From contig JAJZEN010000158.1 in NCBI GenBank assembly GCA_021828545.1, forward strand, positions 1-43,798: a DNA stretch of 43,798 bases, in the 5' to 3' direction. Of this stretch, positions 13,051 to 25,907 are shown one piece after another. The notes under the pieces were generated by a model that saw only the letters and a program-made list of their open reading frames with translations, had not been told where the DNA came from and searched no databases. Within the stretch, counting starts at the first letter, position 1. Every line of letters begins with the position of its first letter. Both the position numbers and the translations under genes were made by a program. Source of the DNA: Actinomycetes bacterium (GTDB lineage Bacteria > Actinomycetota > Acidimicrobiia > Acidimicrobiales > RAAP-2).

Positions 13051-15141
13051 ATGAGCACCCCCCGCGAGATCTCCCTCGACAAGGTTCGCAACATCGGCAT
13101 CATGGCCCACATCGACGCGGGTAAGACCACGACGACCGAGCGCATCTTGTACTACACCGGTAAGAGTTACAAGATCGGCGAGGTCCACGAGGGCGCCGCC
13201 GTGATGGACTGGATGGTCCAGGAGCAGGAGCGCGGGATCACGATCACGTCGGCCGCGACCACCTGTTACTGGAAGGGTCACCGCATCAACATCATCGATA
13301 CACCTGGTCACGTCGACTTTACGGTGGAGGTCGAGCGGTCCCTGCGCGTCCTCGACGGTGCGGTCGCGGTCTTTGACGCGGTCGCCGGTGTGGAACCCCA
13401 GACCGAAACGGTGTGGCGCCAGGCCAACAAGTACAACGTGCCGCGCATCTGCTTCGTGAACAAGATGGACCGCACGGGCGCGGACTTCTTCCGCTGCGTG
13501 GACATGATCCAGGACCGTCTCAACTGCGTGCCCGCGGTGATTCAACTACCCATCGGCGCCGAGGGCGGTTACCTGGGCATCATCGACGTGGTCGCGATGA
13601 ACGCGACGATCTACCACGACGACAAGGGCGAGAAGCTCGAGGTCGTGCCGGTACCCGACGAGTACAAGGCTCAGGCCGAGGACTACCACGCGAACCTGAT
13701 CGATATCTTGACCACCTTCGACGACGACTTGATGGAGAAGGTCCTCAATGACGAGGTGCCCACGACCGACGACCTGCACGCCGCCCTGCGCCGCGGCACG
13801 CTGGGCGGACACTGTGTGCCCATCCTCAACGGTTCGGCCTTCAAGAACAAGGGCGTGCAGCCCATGCTCGACGCGGTGGTGGACTACTTGCCCTCGCCCC
13901 TCGACCTCCCGCCGACGCACGGCACCAAGCCGGGTAAGGAGGACGAGGAGTTCCGCAACGCCGACGACGCCGAGCCCTTCTCCGCCCTGGCGTTCAAGAT
14001 CATGACCGACCCCTACGTGGGTAAGTTGACGTTCCTACGGGTCTACTCGGGCACCCTAGAAAAGGGCGACACCGTGATCAACACCACGAAGGGTTCGAAG
14101 AAGGAGCGGCTCAGTCGACTGCTGTTGATGCACGCGAACAACCGCGAAGACCTCGACACCATCCGCACCGGCGACATCGTCGCGGCCGTGGGCCTCAAGC
14201 AGGTCACCACGGGCGACACCCTGTCGGCGATGGACAAGCCGATCCAGCTCGAGAACCTGGTGTTCCCCGAGCCGGTCATCCACGTCGCGGTCGAGCCCAA
14301 GACTAAGGCCGACCAGGACAAGCTCTCCAAGGCGCTCTACTCGCTCTCCGAGGAGGACCCGACCTTTCGCGTGCGCACCGACGAGGAGACCGCCCAGACC
14401 GTCATTTCGGGCATGGGTGAGCTGCACCTCGAGGTGCTCGTGGACCGGATGCTGCGCGAGTTCGCCGTGGACGCCAACGTCGGTAAGCCCCAGGTGGCCT
14501 ACCGTGAGACCGTGCGCAAAAAGGTCGAGAAAGTCGAAGAGAAGTACGTGCGCCAGACCGGTGGTAAGGGTCAGTACGGTCACGTGGTCATCACGCTCGA
14601 ACCCACGGGACCCGGCGGCGGCTACGAATTCGTCGACGAGATCTCCGGTGGTGTGATCCCCAAGGAATACATCGGCCCGGTCAACCAGGGCATCACCGAG
14701 GCGCTGACCTCGGGCGTCCTGGCGGGGTATCCCATGGTGGACGTGCGCGTGCGCTTGACCTTCGGTAGTTACCACGACGTGGACTCCTCGGAGATGGCCT
14801 TCAAAATCGCGGGGTCCATCGCGGTGAAGAAGGCCGCGCGCCTGGCCAGCCCCGTACTGCTCGAGCCCGTGATGGCCGTCGAAGTCGTCACGCCTGAGGA
14901 CTACATGGGCGACGTCATTGGCGACCTCTCCTCGCGTCGCGGACGCATCGAGGGCATGGAACAGCAGGGCAATGGACAGACCATCCGGGCTCTCGTGCCA
15001 CTGGCGGACATGTTCGGCTACGCTACTGACCTGCGTTCTCGCACGCAAGGGCGCGCGACGTACAGCATGCAGTTCCATTCATACGCAGAAGTTCCTGACT
15101 CGATCGCTAAGGAGATCGTGGCCAAGGCCACTGGCGCGTAG
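13051..15141 (+). CDS. fusA: Elongation factor G
   Basis: 696 aa; [44 protein letters not shown]. Confidence 0.98.
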   Translation: MSTPREISLDKVRNIGIMAHIDAGKTTTTERILYYTGKSYKIGEVHEGAAVMDWMVQEQERGITITSAATTCYWKGHRINIIDTPGHVDFTVEVERSLRVLDGAVAVFDAVAGVEPQTETVWRQANKYNVPRICFVNKMDRTGADFFRCVDMIQDRLNCVPAVIQLPIGAEGGYLGIIDVVAMNATIYHDDKGEKLEVVPVPDEYKAQAEDYHANLIDILTTFDDDLMEKVLNDEVPTTDDLHAALRRGTLGGHCVPILNGSAFKNKGVQPMLDAVVDYLPSPLDLPPTHGTKPGKEDEEFRNADDAEPFSALAFKIMTDPYVGKLTFLRVYSGTLEKGDTVINTTKGSKKERLSRLLLMHANNREDLDTIRTGDIVAAVGLKQVTTGDTLSAMDKPIQLENLVFPEPVIHVAVEPKTKADQDKLSKALYSLSEEDPTFRVRTDEETAQTVISGMGELHLEVLVDRMLREFAVDANVGKPQVAYRETVRKKVEKVEEKYVRQTGGKGQYGHVVITLEPTGPGGGYEFVDEISGGVIPKEYIGPVNQGITEALTSGVLAGYPMVDVRVRLTFGSYHDVDSSEMAFKIAGSIAVKKAARLASPVLLEPVMAVEVVTPEDYMGDVIGDLSSRRGRIEGMEQQGNGQTIRALVPLADMFGYATDLRSRTQGRATYSMQFHSYAEVPDSIAKEIVAKATGA

Positions 15142-15264
15142 GCAACACCGAGAAGTACTGGGCAACCAGGGAAACCAAGGTCCAAACCGTCGTCGGGGAG
15201 GGCCGAAACAAAACCGACGAATCCACAGTGGGTTCGTCACGAGACAGAAAGTTAGTCCCCGACA

Positions 15265-16452
15265 ATGGCAAAGCAGAAGTTCGAGCGCACTAAGCCGCAC
15301 GTAAACATCGGAACCATGGGCCACATTGACCACGGTAAGACCACTCTTACCGCCGCCATCACCAAGGTTCTCTCCACCCGCGTCCCGGGTTCCGCCTTCA
15401 CGCCCTTCGATCAGATTGACAAGGCCCCCGAAGAGCGCCAGCGCGGCATCACCATTTCGATCGCCCACGTGGAGTACGAGACCGAGAACCGTCACTACGC
15501 CCACGTCGACATGCCCGGTCACGCCGACTACGTCAAGAATATGATCACCGGGGCCGCCCAGGTGGACGGCGCCATCCTGGTCGTGTCCGCCACCGACGGT
15601 CCCATGCCCCAGACCCGTGAGCACGTGTTGCTCGCGCGCCAGGTGGGTGTTCCCTACATCGTGGTCGCCCTCAACAAGGCCGACATGGTCGACGACGAGG
15701 AATTGCTCGAACTCGTGGAGATGGAGATTCGCGAGTTGCTGACCAGTTACGACTTCCCGGGCGACGACATCCCCATCGTTCGCGTGTCCGCCCTCAAGGC
15801 CCTCGACGGTGACGAGGCGTGGGGCGACAAGGTCATGGAACTCATGGCGGCCGTCGACGCCTACATCCCCGAGCCCGAGCGCTCGACCGACAAGCCATTC
15901 CTGATGTCGATCGAGGACGTCATGTCGATCACCGGTCGTGGCACTGTGGTGACCGGCAAGGTGGAGCAGGGCATCGTCAAGGTCGGCGACGAAGTCGAGA
16001 TCGTGGGTCTGCGCGACACGACCAAGACGACGGTCACCGGCATCGAGATGTTCCGCAAGCTCCTGGACCAGGGACAGGCGGGCGACAACCTCGGGGCACT
16101 GCTGCGCGGAACGAAGAAGGAAGACGTCGAGCGTGGACAGGTGCTGTGCAAGCCCGGTTCGATCACCCCTCACACGATTTTCGAGGCCTCGGTCTACGTC
16201 TTGACCAAGGAGGAGGGCGGCCGTCACAAGCCGTTCTTCGCGAACTACCGTCCGCAGTTCTACTTCCGCACGACCGACGTCACCGGAACCATCGAATTGC
16301 CTGCGGGCACCGAGATGGTCATGCCGGGTGACAACACGGAGATGACCGTGACCCTAGGTAAGCCGATCGCCATGGAAGAGGGTCTCACCTTCTCCATCCG
16401 CGAGGGTGGCCGCACCGTGGGTTCGGGTCGCGTCGTCAAGATCTTGAAGTAG
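15265..16452 (+). CDS. tuf: Elongation factor Tu
   Basis: 395 aa; [38 protein letters not shown]. Confidence 0.98.
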   Translation: MAKQKFERTKPHVNIGTMGHIDHGKTTLTAAITKVLSTRVPGSAFTPFDQIDKAPEERQRGITISIAHVEYETENRHYAHVDMPGHADYVKNMITGAAQVDGAILVVSATDGPMPQTREHVLLARQVGVPYIVVALNKADMVDDEELLELVEMEIRELLTSYDFPGDDIPIVRVSALKALDGDEAWGDKVMELMAAVDAYIPEPERSTDKPFLMSIEDVMSITGRGTVVTGKVEQGIVKVGDEVEIVGLRDTTKTTVTGIEMFRKLLDQGQAGDNLGALLRGTKKEDVERGQVLCKPGSITPHTIFEASVYVLTKEEGGRHKPFFANYRPQFYFRTTDVTGTIELPAGTEMVMPGDNTEMTVTLGKPIAMEEGLTFSIREGGRTVGSGRVVKILK

Positions 16453-16459
16453 TCAGGTC

Positions 16460-16783
16460 ATGGCCGACAACCGTCAAATGATCCGTATCCGGCTGAAGGC
16501 CTTCGACCACCAGGTCCTGGACCAGTCCACCGCGAAGATCGTGCAGACCGTGGAGCGTACCAACGCCCGCGTGCAGGGTCCCGTGCCGCTGCCCACCGAG
16601 AAGCACCGGTACACGGTGGTTCGCGGACCGCACAAGCACAAGGATTCCCGCGAGCACTTCGAGATGCGTGTCCACAAGCGCCTGCTCGACATCGTCGACC
16701 ACTCGGCGAAGACGGTCGATTCGCTCCAACGACTCGACCTGCCCGCCGGCGTGGACATCGAGATCAAGATTCGTCAGAATTAA
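16460..16783 (+). CDS. rpsJ: 30S ribosomal protein S10
   Basis: 107 aa; [23 protein letters not shown]. Confidence 0.97.
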   Translation: MADNRQMIRIRLKAFDHQVLDQSTAKIVQTVERTNARVQGPVPLPTEKHRYTVVRGPHKHKDSREHFEMRVHKRLLDIVDHSAKTVDSLQRLDLPAGVDIEIKIRQN

Positions 16784-16795
16784 GCACCTCACGGT

Positions 16796-16955
16796 CCCTG
16801 CGGGTGTTTTGCGCCCGCAGGGGTCCGTGGTGTAGGTTTAGTACCCCTGTCACTACGGCAGGGGCAACAACAGAAGTGTTCAGTCGCCTCACTCGAGGGA
16901 CGCTGAACCAAACAAGTCGAGCGCTCCGTTCGGGTTTTATGGCCCGGCGGAGCGT
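16796..16955 (+). promoter_or_regulatory. Structured leader between rpsJ and rplC with candidate promoter
   Basis: Hairpins CCCTGCGGG/CCCGCAGGG (16796-16822), CCCCTG/CAGGGG, GTTCAG/CTGAAC (16878-16908), GCGCTCCG/CGGAGCGT (16921-16955); possible TTGCGC-18-TAGGTT promoter (16809-16838). Confidence 0.5.
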
Positions 16956-17006
16956 CTGTGTGTCGGGACAACCGATACGCGGGTACAAGGAAGAAGAGAG
17001 GCACAC

Positions 17007-17666
17007 GTGGCGACCAAAGCGATCGTCGGCGAGAAGGTGGGCATGACCCAAGTCTGGGACGCCCAGAATCGGGCCATTCCCGTGACCGTGGTCAAGGTCA
17101 GCCCTGCTCGCGTCGTCCAGGTAAAGACTCCCGAGAAGGAGGGCTACTCCGCCGTGCAGGTCACGTGGGGGACCCGTCGGACCTCGACGCTGTCCAAGCC
17201 CGAACTCGGACACTTTGACAAGGCGGGCGTGACGCCGGGCAAGAAGTTGGTGGAACTCCGGCTCGATGACGTGTCGTCGTATTCCGTGGGCCAGGAGATC
17301 TTGGCCGACGTGTTCGAAAAGGGCGAGATGATCGACGCCACTGCCGTGAGCAAGGGTAAGGGTTTCGCCGGTGGCATGAAGCGTCACAACTTCGCCGGAC
17401 AGGGCGCCGCCCACGGTAACCACAAGCACCACCGCGCGCCGGGATCCATTGGCGCCTGTTCGACGCCGGGTCGCGTGTTCAAGGGCACCAAGATGGCCGG
17501 TCGCATGGGTGGCGGCCAGGTCACCACCACGAACCTCGAAGTGATCGGCGTGGACATCGAGCGCAATCTGGTCCTCGTCAAGGGGGCGGTGCCGGGTCCC
17601 CGGGGCGGCGTCGTGGTCCTACGCACGTCGGTGAAGAACCCGATGAAAGCTGGAGGTGCTCGATGA
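17007..17666 (+). CDS. rplC: 50S ribosomal protein L3
   Basis: 219 aa, GTG start; KGFAGGMKRHNFAGQGAAHGNHKHHRAPGSIG. Confidence 0.98.
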   Translation: MATKAIVGEKVGMTQVWDAQNRAIPVTVVKVSPARVVQVKTPEKEGYSAVQVTWGTRRTSTLSKPELGHFDKAGVTPGKKLVELRLDDVSSYSVGQEILADVFEKGEMIDATAVSKGKGFAGGMKRHNFAGQGAAHGNHKHHRAPGSIGACSTPGRVFKGTKMAGRMGGGQVTTTNLEVIGVDIERNLVLVKGAVPGPRGGVVVLRTSVKNPMKAGGAR

Positions 17667-18343
17667 GCGACGTCTTTACCTTGCGCGGTCCCGTGAAGAA
17701 GGAACGTCCCGAGCCCGCGCGGCGATCGGTCACGCGTAAGAGCGTGGCGGGCGCCGAGCTCGGCAGCGTCGCGCTCGAGCCGACGATCTTTGGCATCGAG
17801 CCCAATATGGCCGTGTTGCACCAGGTCATCAAGGCCCAACTCGCCGCGAAGCGCGCCGGTACCCAGTCGACCAAGACGCGCAAGCAGGTGCGCGGTGGTG
17901 GCAAGAAGCCCTTCAATCAGAAGGGCACCGGCGGAGCGCGCCAGGGTACCGTGCGGGCCCCGCACTACCCCGGCGGTGGGATTGCGCTCGGGCCCAAGCC
18001 GCGCAAGTACGACCAGAAGACGCCCAAGAAGATGATCCGTCTCGCCCTGAACTCCGCGCTGTCGGACCGCGCCGCCCTCGAGCGCGTGGCCCTCATCGAT
18101 GGTTTCGCGGCCTGGACCACACCCAGGACCAAGGACGCGGTGAGTTCGCTCTCGGCCCTGGGCCTGGCGGGCAAGGTGCTGGTCGTGCTGAGTCGCGAGG
18201 ACGCGGTGGCCTTTCACTCGTTCCGCAACCTCGAGAATGTCAAGACCATCGACGCCGGCGAGGTCAACGCCTACGACGTGCTCGACGCGGACTGGGTGCT
18301 CTTCACCGACGCCACCCTGCCGACTGTGAAGGAGATCATCTGA
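17663..18343 (+). CDS. rplD: 50S ribosomal protein L4
   Basis: 226 aa; KKPFNQKGTGGARQGTVRAPHYPGGGIALGPKPR. Confidence 0.97.
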   Translation: MSDVFTLRGPVKKERPEPARRSVTRKSVAGAELGSVALEPTIFGIEPNMAVLHQVIKAQLAAKRAGTQSTKTRKQVRGGGKKPFNQKGTGGARQGTVRAPHYPGGGIALGPKPRKYDQKTPKKMIRLALNSALSDRAALERVALIDGFAAWTTPRTKDAVSSLSALGLAGKVLVVLSREDAVAFHSFRNLENVKTIDAGEVNAYDVLDADWVLFTDATLPTVKEII

Positions 18344-18633
18344 TGCGTGATGCCATGAGCGTCCTGATTCGACCCGTGGTGTCGGAAAAGACCACCGGGT
18401 TGATGGACAACCACACCTACGTGTTCGTCATCGACCCGCGCGCCACCAAGATCGACGTGCGCAACGCCGTCGAGCAGGCCTTCAACGTCAAGGTCACCAA
18501 TGTCAACACACTCAACCGCAAGGGTAAGTCGACGCGCAATCGTCGCACCGGTGTCGTGGGCACGCGCCCCGGCACGAAGCGGGCCATCGTCACCCTCAAG
18601 CAGGGTGACTCGATCAACCTCTTCGAGAACTAA
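18343..18633 (+). CDS. rplW: 50S ribosomal protein L23
   Basis: 96 aa; [31 protein letters not shown] at 18355 is an alternative start. Confidence 0.96.
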   Translation: MRDAMSVLIRPVVSEKTTGLMDNHTYVFVIDPRATKIDVRNAVEQAFNVKVTNVNTLNRKGKSTRNRRTGVVGTRPGTKRAIVTLKQGDSINLFEN

Positions 18634-18641
18634 GGACTGCC

Positions 18642-19475
18642 ATGGCACTGCGTCACCGCAAACCAACCAGCCCCGGTCGTCGTTTCCAGACGGTGTCGGA
18701 CTTCGCCGACATCACCACCACGACGCCCGAGAAGTCGCTGCTCGACCCCAAGCCCAAGACGGGTGGCCGTAACAACTACGGTCGCAAGACCTCGCGCCAC
18801 CGCGGTGGCGGACACAAGCAGCAGTACCGCATCATCGACTTCAAGCGCAATAAGGACGCCATCCCGGCCAAGGTCGCCACGATTGAGTACGACCCCAACC
18901 GCACGTGTCGTATCGCCCTGTTGCACTACGTGGACGGCGAGAAGCGGTACATCCTCGCGCCCAACGGTCTCAAGGTCGGCGACATGGTCGAGTCCGGCCC
19001 CAAGGCCGATATCCGTAACGGCAACACCTTGCCCATGCGCTTCATCCCCACGGGTTCGACCGTGCACAACGTCGAACTGCGTCCGGGCGGCGGCGGCAAA
19101 ATGGCCCGTAGTGCGGGAATGAGCGTGCAGCTGGTCGCCAAGGACGGCGGCTACGCCACCCTGCGCCTCCCGTCGACCGAGATGCGTCGTGTGCCGATCG
19201 ACTGCCGGGCCACCTTGGGTATCGTCGGGAACTCCGAGCACGAACTGATCAAGATCGGCAAGGCCGGTCGCAACCGCTGGAAGGGTGTTCGTCCCCAGAC
19301 CCGTGGTGTGGCCATGAACCCGGTGGACCACCCCCTCGGTGGTGGTGAGGGCAAGACGTCCGGTGGACGTCACCCGGTGTCACCGTGGGGTCAGCCCGAG
19401 GGACGTACCCGACTGCCCAAAGCGTCGGACGCTCTCATTATTCGTCGTCGCCGTGGACGCGGCTCGCGGAGGTAG
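18642..19475 (+). CDS. rplB: 50S ribosomal protein L2
   Basis: 277 aa; [26 protein letters not shown]. Confidence 0.98.
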   Translation: MALRHRKPTSPGRRFQTVSDFADITTTTPEKSLLDPKPKTGGRNNYGRKTSRHRGGGHKQQYRIIDFKRNKDAIPAKVATIEYDPNRTCRIALLHYVDGEKRYILAPNGLKVGDMVESGPKADIRNGNTLPMRFIPTGSTVHNVELRPGGGGKMARSAGMSVQLVAKDGGYATLRLPSTEMRRVPIDCRATLGIVGNSEHELIKIGKAGRNRWKGVRPQTRGVAMNPVDHPLGGGEGKTSGGRHPVSPWGQPEGRTRLPKASDALIIRRRRGRGSRR

Positions 19476-19482
19476 GTAGAAA

Positions 19483-19761
19483 ATGTCACGTAGTCTCAAG
19501 AAGGGTCCCTTCATCGACTCCCACCTTCTCAAGAAGGTGGACGCCATGAACGCGGCCAACGAGAAGAAGGTCATCAAGACCTGGAGCCGTCGTTCGACGG
19601 TGATTCCCGACATGGTGGGTCACACTTTCGCGGTGCACGACGGACGGCGTCACGTGCCGGTGTTCTGCAACGAGTCCATGGTGGGACACAAACTCGGTGA
19701 ATTCGCGCCCACGCGGACATTCAAGTTCCACGCCGGCCAGGAAAAGACGGGACGGCGCTAA
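19483..19761 (+). CDS. rpsS: 30S ribosomal protein S19
   Basis: 92 aa; [19 protein letters not shown]. Confidence 0.98.
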   Translation: MSRSLKKGPFIDSHLLKKVDAMNAANEKKVIKTWSRRSTVIPDMVGHTFAVHDGRRHVPVFCNESMVGHKLGEFAPTRTFKFHAGQEKTGRR

Positions 19762-20443
19762 TGACGGGACCCAAGACCAACGAACGACCCGGCACGCGCG
19801 CGACGCTGCGCGGCTTTCACATGTCGGCCTCCAAGGCTCGCGTCGTGTTGAACCTGATTCGCGGCGAGGACGTGACCAGTGCGGCCGAGATCCTGGCGGG
19901 CACCACTCGTGAGGCCGCCGACGTGATCGGCAAGGTCCTGGCCTCGGCCGTGGCCAATGCCGTGAACAACGACGCGATGAGCGCCGACGAGCTCTACGTC
20001 TCGGCCGCCTACGCCGACGAGGGCATCACGATGAAGCGCTTCACGCCGCGCGCGCGCGGCCGCGCCGGTAAGATCCGCAAGCGTTCGTGCCACATCACCG
20101 TGATCGTCTCGCGCCTGGACGAGGACCGTCTCGAGTTGCTGCGCGTCGCGCGTTCGGCCCAGGCCGCCGCCTCGCGTTCGCGTCGCGTCGCGTCATCGCG
20201 CCGTCGCGGTGAGCCGGTGCCGGCGGCGCAGTACGAACCGTCGGTGGACGTGACCGAGAACGAAGTCGGGGACACCGTTGGTGAGACGGAGTCTGAGACT
20301 CAATCCGAGACCGAGGTGGCCGAAGTGGGTGTCGCCGACGAAGCGGCGACCGACGCCGTCGAGGACGCCGCGCACGATGACGAGGTTGGCGAGACCAACG
20401 AGGACGACACGGTGTCCGAGCACACCACTGAGGAGACCAACTA

Positions 20444-20444
<1 letters not shown>
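19761..20444 (+). CDS. rplV: 50S ribosomal protein L22 with long acidic C-terminal extension
   Basis: 227 aa; L22 core to ~residue 135, then Glu/Asp/Thr/Val-rich tail. Confidence 0.96.
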
Positions 20445-21394
<950 letters not shown>

Positions 21395-21396
21395 TC

Positions 21397-21834
21397 ATGT
21401 TGATGCCTCGCAAGGTAAAGCACCGCAAGCAGCAGCGTGGACGCATGGCCGGTATGGCCAAGGGCGGCGTGGACATCTCCTTCGGGGACTTCGGTATCCA
21501 GGCCCTCGAGGCCGGTTGGATCACGGCGCGTCAAATCGAAGCGGCGCGTATCGCGATGACCCGTCACGTCAAGCGCGGTGGAAAAGTGTGGATCCGCGTC
21601 TTTCCGGACAAGCCAGTGACCCAGAAGCCCGCGGAGACCCGTATGGGTTCGGGGAAGGGGAACCCGGAGTTCTGGGTGGCCGTGGTCAAACCCGGTCGCA
21701 TCATGTTCGAACTCGGTGGAGTGGATGAGGCGTTGGCCCGCGCGGCCATGGAGCGCGCCATCCAGAAGCTGCCGATCAAGGCCAAGTTCGTCGTCCGTCC
21801 CGGTACGCACGGCGCCCCGGAGGTAACGATCTAA
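21397..21834 (+). CDS. rplP: 50S ribosomal protein L16
   Basis: 145 aa; [17 protein letters not shown]. Confidence 0.98.
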   Translation: MLMPRKVKHRKQQRGRMAGMAKGGVDISFGDFGIQALEAGWITARQIEAARIAMTRHVKRGGKVWIRVFPDKPVTQKPAETRMGSGKGNPEFWVAVVKPGRIMFELGGVDEALARAAMERAIQKLPIKAKFVVRPGTHGAPEVTI

Positions 21835-22073
21835 TGGCGAAGACCAAAGAACGCGTCGCGGAAATGCGTGCGATGGGTGACACCGAATTGCTCGAGCGAC
21901 TGGGGGAGGCCCGTCGTGAGTTGTTCAACTTGCGCTTCCAGCTCGCCACCGGACAACTCGACAACTCAGCGCGCCTGGGTGAGGTGCGACGCGACATCGC
22001 TCGCCTGTCCACCTTTCTGCGCGAGCGCGAAATTGCGGCCCACGAGGCCTCAGGAGAGGGTGAGCAGTCATGA
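21834..22073 (+). CDS. rpmC: 50S ribosomal protein L29
   Basis: 79 aa; [40 protein letters not shown]. Confidence 0.95.
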   Translation: MAKTKERVAEMRAMGDTELLERLGEARRELFNLRFQLATGQLDNSARLGEVRRDIARLSTFLREREIAAHEASGEGEQS

Positions 22074-22597
22074 GTGACGTCACAAACAACGAAGACACTA
22101 CCGAGATCGAGGACGTGAACGAGCCCGTGACGCCCAACGTCGTCCCCGCGTCGCTGGACCAGACGGCACCCACTGAGGAGACGTCCGAGCTCGCGCCCGC
22201 GCAAGCGCCAGCGGCGTCGACCGACGACGTTGTCGTTCCCGATGCGGTCGCTCCGGACGCTCCAGTGGCCGAACGAAAGGGGCCGGTCATCACGACGCCG
22301 GTGGTCAAGGAGACCAAGCCCAGCGCGGCCCCACTCGATGAGTCGCGCGGGAACCCTCGCAAGGTCCGCGAGGGCATCGTCGTCTCGGACAAGATGGACA
22401 TGACTCTGGTGGTGGCCGTCAACGAGCGCGTGCGTCACCCCCGTTACGGCAAGACTGTCCAGCGAACCAAGAAGCTCTACGTTCACGACGAGAAGAACGA
22501 CGCCAAGATCGGCGACCGCGTGCGCGTCCAAGAGACTCGACCCATGTCCAAACTCAAGCGCTGGCGCCTGACCGAAGTAGTGGAGCGTGCCCGATGA
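22070..22597 (+). CDS. rpsQ: 30S ribosomal protein S17 with ~90-aa acidic N-terminal extension
   Basis: 175 aa; S17 core [45 protein letters not shown]. Confidence 0.93.
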   Translation: MSDVTNNEDTTEIEDVNEPVTPNVVPASLDQTAPTEETSELAPAQAPAASTDDVVVPDAVAPDAPVAERKGPVITTPVVKETKPSAAPLDESRGNPRKVREGIVVSDKMDMTLVVAVNERVRHPRYGKTVQRTKKLYVHDEKNDAKIGDRVRVQETRPMSKLKRWRLTEVVERAR

Positions 22598-22962
22598 TCC
22601 AGCAGGAATCTCGCCTCAAGGTGGCCGACAACTCTGGCGCCAAAGAAGTCCTGTGCATCCGTGTGCTGGGCGGCTCGCGTCGTCGTTACGCCTCCATCGG
22701 TGACGTCTTCATCGCCACGGTGAAGGACGCCATTCCCGGGGCCGCCGTGAAGAAGGGCGACGTGGTGCGCTGCGTCGTCGTTCGCACCGCGAAGGAGCGA
22801 CGTCGCCCCGACGGTTCGTACATTCGTTTCGACGAGAACGCCGCGGTGCTGATCAACGACCAGTTGCAACCGCGCGGTACCCGTATCTTCGGACCCGTCG
22901 GGCGCGAACTACGCGACAAGAAGTTCATGCGCATTATTTCCCTGGCGCCGGAGGTGCTGTGA
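22594..22962 (+). CDS. rplN: 50S ribosomal protein L14
   Basis: 122 aa; [28 protein letters not shown]. Confidence 0.98.
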   Translation: MIQQESRLKVADNSGAKEVLCIRVLGGSRRRYASIGDVFIATVKDAIPGAAVKKGDVVRCVVVRTAKERRRPDGSYIRFDENAAVLINDQLQPRGTRIFGPVGRELRDKKFMRIISLAPEVL

Positions 22963-23267
22963 TGAAGATCCGTAAGGGTGATGACGTCCTCGTCCTGGCC
23001 GGTAAGTTCCGCGGCGAGCGCGCCCGCGTGGAAGAGGCCTTCCCCGCCCAGAGCAAAGTGATCTTGGAGGGACTGAACGTCGCCAAGCGTCACACCAAGC
23101 AGACCGGCAACATGATGCAGGCCGGCATCATCGACAAGGTGATGCCCCTACACGTGTCCAACGTGGCGCTGTGGTGCGGCGGTCACAAGGGGCCGGCGAA
23201 GGTCGGTTTCAAGATTGCGGACGGCACCAAGGTGCGCGTCTGCCGTAAGTGTGGAGAGACACTATGA
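22962..23267 (+). CDS. rplX: 50S ribosomal protein L24
   Basis: [25 protein letters not shown] at 22962 overlaps the rplN stop. Confidence 0.96.
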   Translation: MKIRKGDDVLVLAGKFRGERARVEEAFPAQSKVILEGLNVAKRHTKQTGNMMQAGIIDKVMPLHVSNVALWCGGHKGPAKVGFKIADGTKVRVCRKCGETL

Positions 23268-23827
23268 CGACCACCACTCGTCCGCGCCTCAAGGTGCGCT
23301 TTGACGAAGAGATTCGGGCCGCGCTCAAAGATGAGTTGGGGCTCGACAACATCATGCAGGTCCCGCGCCTGGACAAGATCGTGCTGAATTCCGGTGTCGG
23401 TCGCGCGACACAACAGGCGTCACTGCTCGAGGGCGCTCAGCGTGACCTCGAGATGATCACGGGTCAAAAGCCCGTCGTGACGCGTGCGCGCAAGTCAATC
23501 GCGAGCTTCAAGTTGCGCGAGGAGCAGCCCATTGGCGTGAAGGTCACCCTGCGCGGTGACCGCGCCTGGGAGTTCTTCGATCGCCTGTTGAGCCTGGCCA
23601 TCCCGCGTATCCGCGACTTCCGAGGCTTGTCGCCGAAGTCCTTCGACGGACGGGGCAACTACACCTTTGGCGTGAACGACCAGTTGATCTTTCCCGAGAT
23701 CGACTACGACAAGATTGACGCGCCGCGTGGTTTTGACATCACCATCGTGACCACGGCCGTAAACGATGAGCAGGGTCGCGCGTTCTTGCGCGCCTACGGC
23801 TTCCCCTTCAAGCAGGAGATTCGATAG
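23264..23827 (+). CDS. rplE: 50S ribosomal protein L5
   Basis: [17 protein letters not shown]...; ATG 23264 preferred to ORF-track start 23249. Confidence 0.97.
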   Translation: MTTTTRPRLKVRFDEEIRAALKDELGLDNIMQVPRLDKIVLNSGVGRATQQASLLEGAQRDLEMITGQKPVVTRARKSIASFKLREEQPIGVKVTLRGDRAWEFFDRLLSLAIPRIRDFRGLSPKSFDGRGNYTFGVNDQLIFPEIDYDKIDAPRGFDITIVTTAVNDEQGRAFLRAYGFPFKQEIR

Positions 23828-23829
23828 TC

Positions 23830-24015
23830 ATGGCGAAGAAAGCACTTCGAATTAAGCAGCAAAAGACGCCGAAGTTCTCGACGCGGGCGTACACCCGCTG
23901 CGAGCGCTGCGGCCGTCCGCGCTCGGTGTACCGCAAGTTCGGCCTGTGCCGGATCTGCCTGCGCCAGATGGTCCACGCCGGCGAAGTCCCCGGCGTGACG
24001 AAGGCAAGTTGGTAG
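23830..24015 (+). CDS. rpsN: 30S ribosomal protein S14, zinc-binding (type Z)
   Basis: 61 aa; [22 protein letters not shown]. Confidence 0.97.
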   Translation: MAKKALRIKQQKTPKFSTRAYTRCERCGRPRSVYRKFGLCRICLRQMVHAGEVPGVTKASW

Positions 24016-24025
24016 GAGGACAGCT

Positions 24026-24430
24026 ATGACAATGACTGACCCCATCGCCGACATGCTCACGCGTATTCGCAACGCGAACGCCGCCATGTTCGACAGCGTC
24101 AAGATGCCCAGTTCCAAGCTCAAGGTGAACCTCGCGAAGGTCCTCGAGCGCGAGGGCTTCATCACCGGCTTCACCGTGACCAAGGTCGAGGGAAAGCCGG
24201 GCGACACGCTCGAGATTAACCTGAAGTACTCCGAGGACCGCAAGAAGACCATCGCCGGTATCAAGCGGGTCTCGACACCGGGTCTGCGAATCTACAAGAA
24301 GTCCGACCAGATGCCCAAGGTTCTCGGTGGCGTGGGCGTGGCCGTCGTGTCGACGAGCCACGGTCTCATGACCGACCGCGAAGCCCGCAAGGCCAAGCTG
24401 GGCGGCGAGGTGTTGTGTTATGTCTGGTAA
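24026..24430 (+). CDS. rpsH: 30S ribosomal protein S8
   Basis: 134 aa; [18 protein letters not shown]. Confidence 0.98.
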   Translation: MTMTDPIADMLTRIRNANAAMFDSVKMPSSKLKVNLAKVLEREGFITGFTVTKVEGKPGDTLEINLKYSEDRKKTIAGIKRVSTPGLRIYKKSDQMPKVLGGVGVAVVSTSHGLMTDREARKAKLGGEVLCYVW

Positions 24431-24457
24431 CCAGCCCACGAACACGGAGGTGTGCTG

Positions 24458-24997
24458 ATGTCACGTATCGGTCGTAATCCCATCACGATCCCGGCGGGGG
24501 TCTCCCTGGAGGTCGCCGACGGGGTGGTGACGGTCACTGGTCCCAACGCGACCATGTACCGCAACCTGCCCGAAGGGATCACCCTGAGTCAAGAGGGCGA
24601 CGTGGTCACGGTGGACCGTTCGTCCGAAGAGACGACCCAGAAGTCGCTGCACGGACTGACCCGCACCCTGGTGGCCAATATGGTGACCGGCGTGACCACG
24701 GGTTGGACCAAGGAGCTCGAGATCATTGGTGTCGGGTACCGGGCGGCGACGACGTCGCCGGCGGTCCTGGACCTGGCCCTGGGCTTCTCCCACCCCGTCA
24801 AGTTCAACGCGCCCGAAGGTGTCACGTTCGAGGTACCCACCCCGACGCGCGTCATCATCAAGGGCGCCGACAAGGAGGTCGTCGGCCAGGTGGCCGCGAC
24901 GATCCGCAAGATCCGTAAGCCCGAACCCTACAAGGGTAAGGGTGTGCGCTACCTCGGTGAGAAGGTTCTGCGCAAGGCAGGAAAGGCTGCGAAGTAA
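24458..24997 (+). CDS. rplF: 50S ribosomal protein L6
   Basis: [22 protein letters not shown] 24458 preferred. Confidence 0.97.
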   Translation: MSRIGRNPITIPAGVSLEVADGVVTVTGPNATMYRNLPEGITLSQEGDVVTVDRSSEETTQKSLHGLTRTLVANMVTGVTTGWTKELEIIGVGYRAATTSPAVLDLALGFSHPVKFNAPEGVTFEVPTPTRVIIKGADKEVVGQVAATIRKIRKPEPYKGKGVRYLGEKVLRKAGKAAK

Positions 24998-25353
24998 TGG
25001 CTCGTACTACTCGTGAACTACGTGAGCGTCGTCACGCCCGCATCCGCCGTCGCCTCTCGGGCACCGCGGAGCGTCCGCGCGTCGCCGTGAGTCGTAGCAA
25101 CAAGCACATCTCGGCGCAGATCATCGACGACGTGGCCGGACGTACCCTGGCCGCCGCCTCGTCGGTCGAGGCCGCTCTCAAGGCCACCAATGGTGGCAAC
25201 ATCGACGGCGCCAAGGCGGTGGCGGCGCTGTTGGCGCAACGCGCCCAGGCCGCCAACATCACCACCGTGGTCTTCGACCGCGGCGGATTTGACTACCACG
25301 GTCGCGTGGCCGCTTTCGCGGACCAATTGCGCGCCGACGGATTGGAGTTCTAA
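24997..25353 (+). CDS. rplR: 50S ribosomal protein L18
   Basis: 118 aa; [34 protein letters not shown]. Confidence 0.97.
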   Translation: MARTTRELRERRHARIRRRLSGTAERPRVAVSRSNKHISAQIIDDVAGRTLAAASSVEAALKATNGGNIDGAKAVAALLAQRAQAANITTVVFDRGGFDYHGRVAAFADQLRADGLEF

Positions 25354-25904
25354 TGGCCGACCTCGAACAGTACGAAGAGCGCACGATCAAGGTGAATCGG
25401 GTGTCCAAGGTCGTCAAGGGTGGTCGACGGTTCTCCTTCACCGCCCTGATGGTGATTGGTGACGGTAACGGCAAGGTCGGCCTGGGATACGGCAAGGCCA
25501 AGGAGGCGGGTCTCGCGGTGCAGAAGGGTATCGAAGAAGCACGCAAGAACCTCTTCGACGTGCCCCTGGCGGGAACCACCATCGTCTACCCGGTCATCGG
25601 TCAAGCCGGAGCGGGTCGCGTCTTGATGAAGCCGGCCGCTCCCGGTACCGGGGTCATCGCCGGCGGAGCCGCGCGCGCCATCCTCGAGATGGCGGGCGTC
25701 AAGGACATCATCGCCAAGTCGCTGGGTTCGTCCAATGGCATCAACGTGGCCCACGCCACCATCGAGGGACTCAAGCAGCTTCGTCGCCCCGAGGAGCTGG
25801 CCTCCCTGCGCGGCAAGCCCGCCGACCACGTCATCCCGTCGGGGACGTTGCGCGCGTACCGCGAACGTCAGCGCGAGGGTGACCTCTTCAAGACGGAGGC
25901 CTAA
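25353..25904 (+). CDS. rpsE: 30S ribosomal protein S5
   Basis: 183 aa; [28 protein letters not shown]. Confidence 0.98.
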   Translation: MADLEQYEERTIKVNRVSKVVKGGRRFSFTALMVIGDGNGKVGLGYGKAKEAGLAVQKGIEEARKNLFDVPLAGTTIVYPVIGQAGAGRVLMKPAAPGTGVIAGGAARAILEMAGVKDIIAKSLGSSNGINVAHATIEGLKQLRRPEELASLRGKPADHVIPSGTLRAYRERQREGDLFKTEA

Positions 25905-25907
25905 GTC

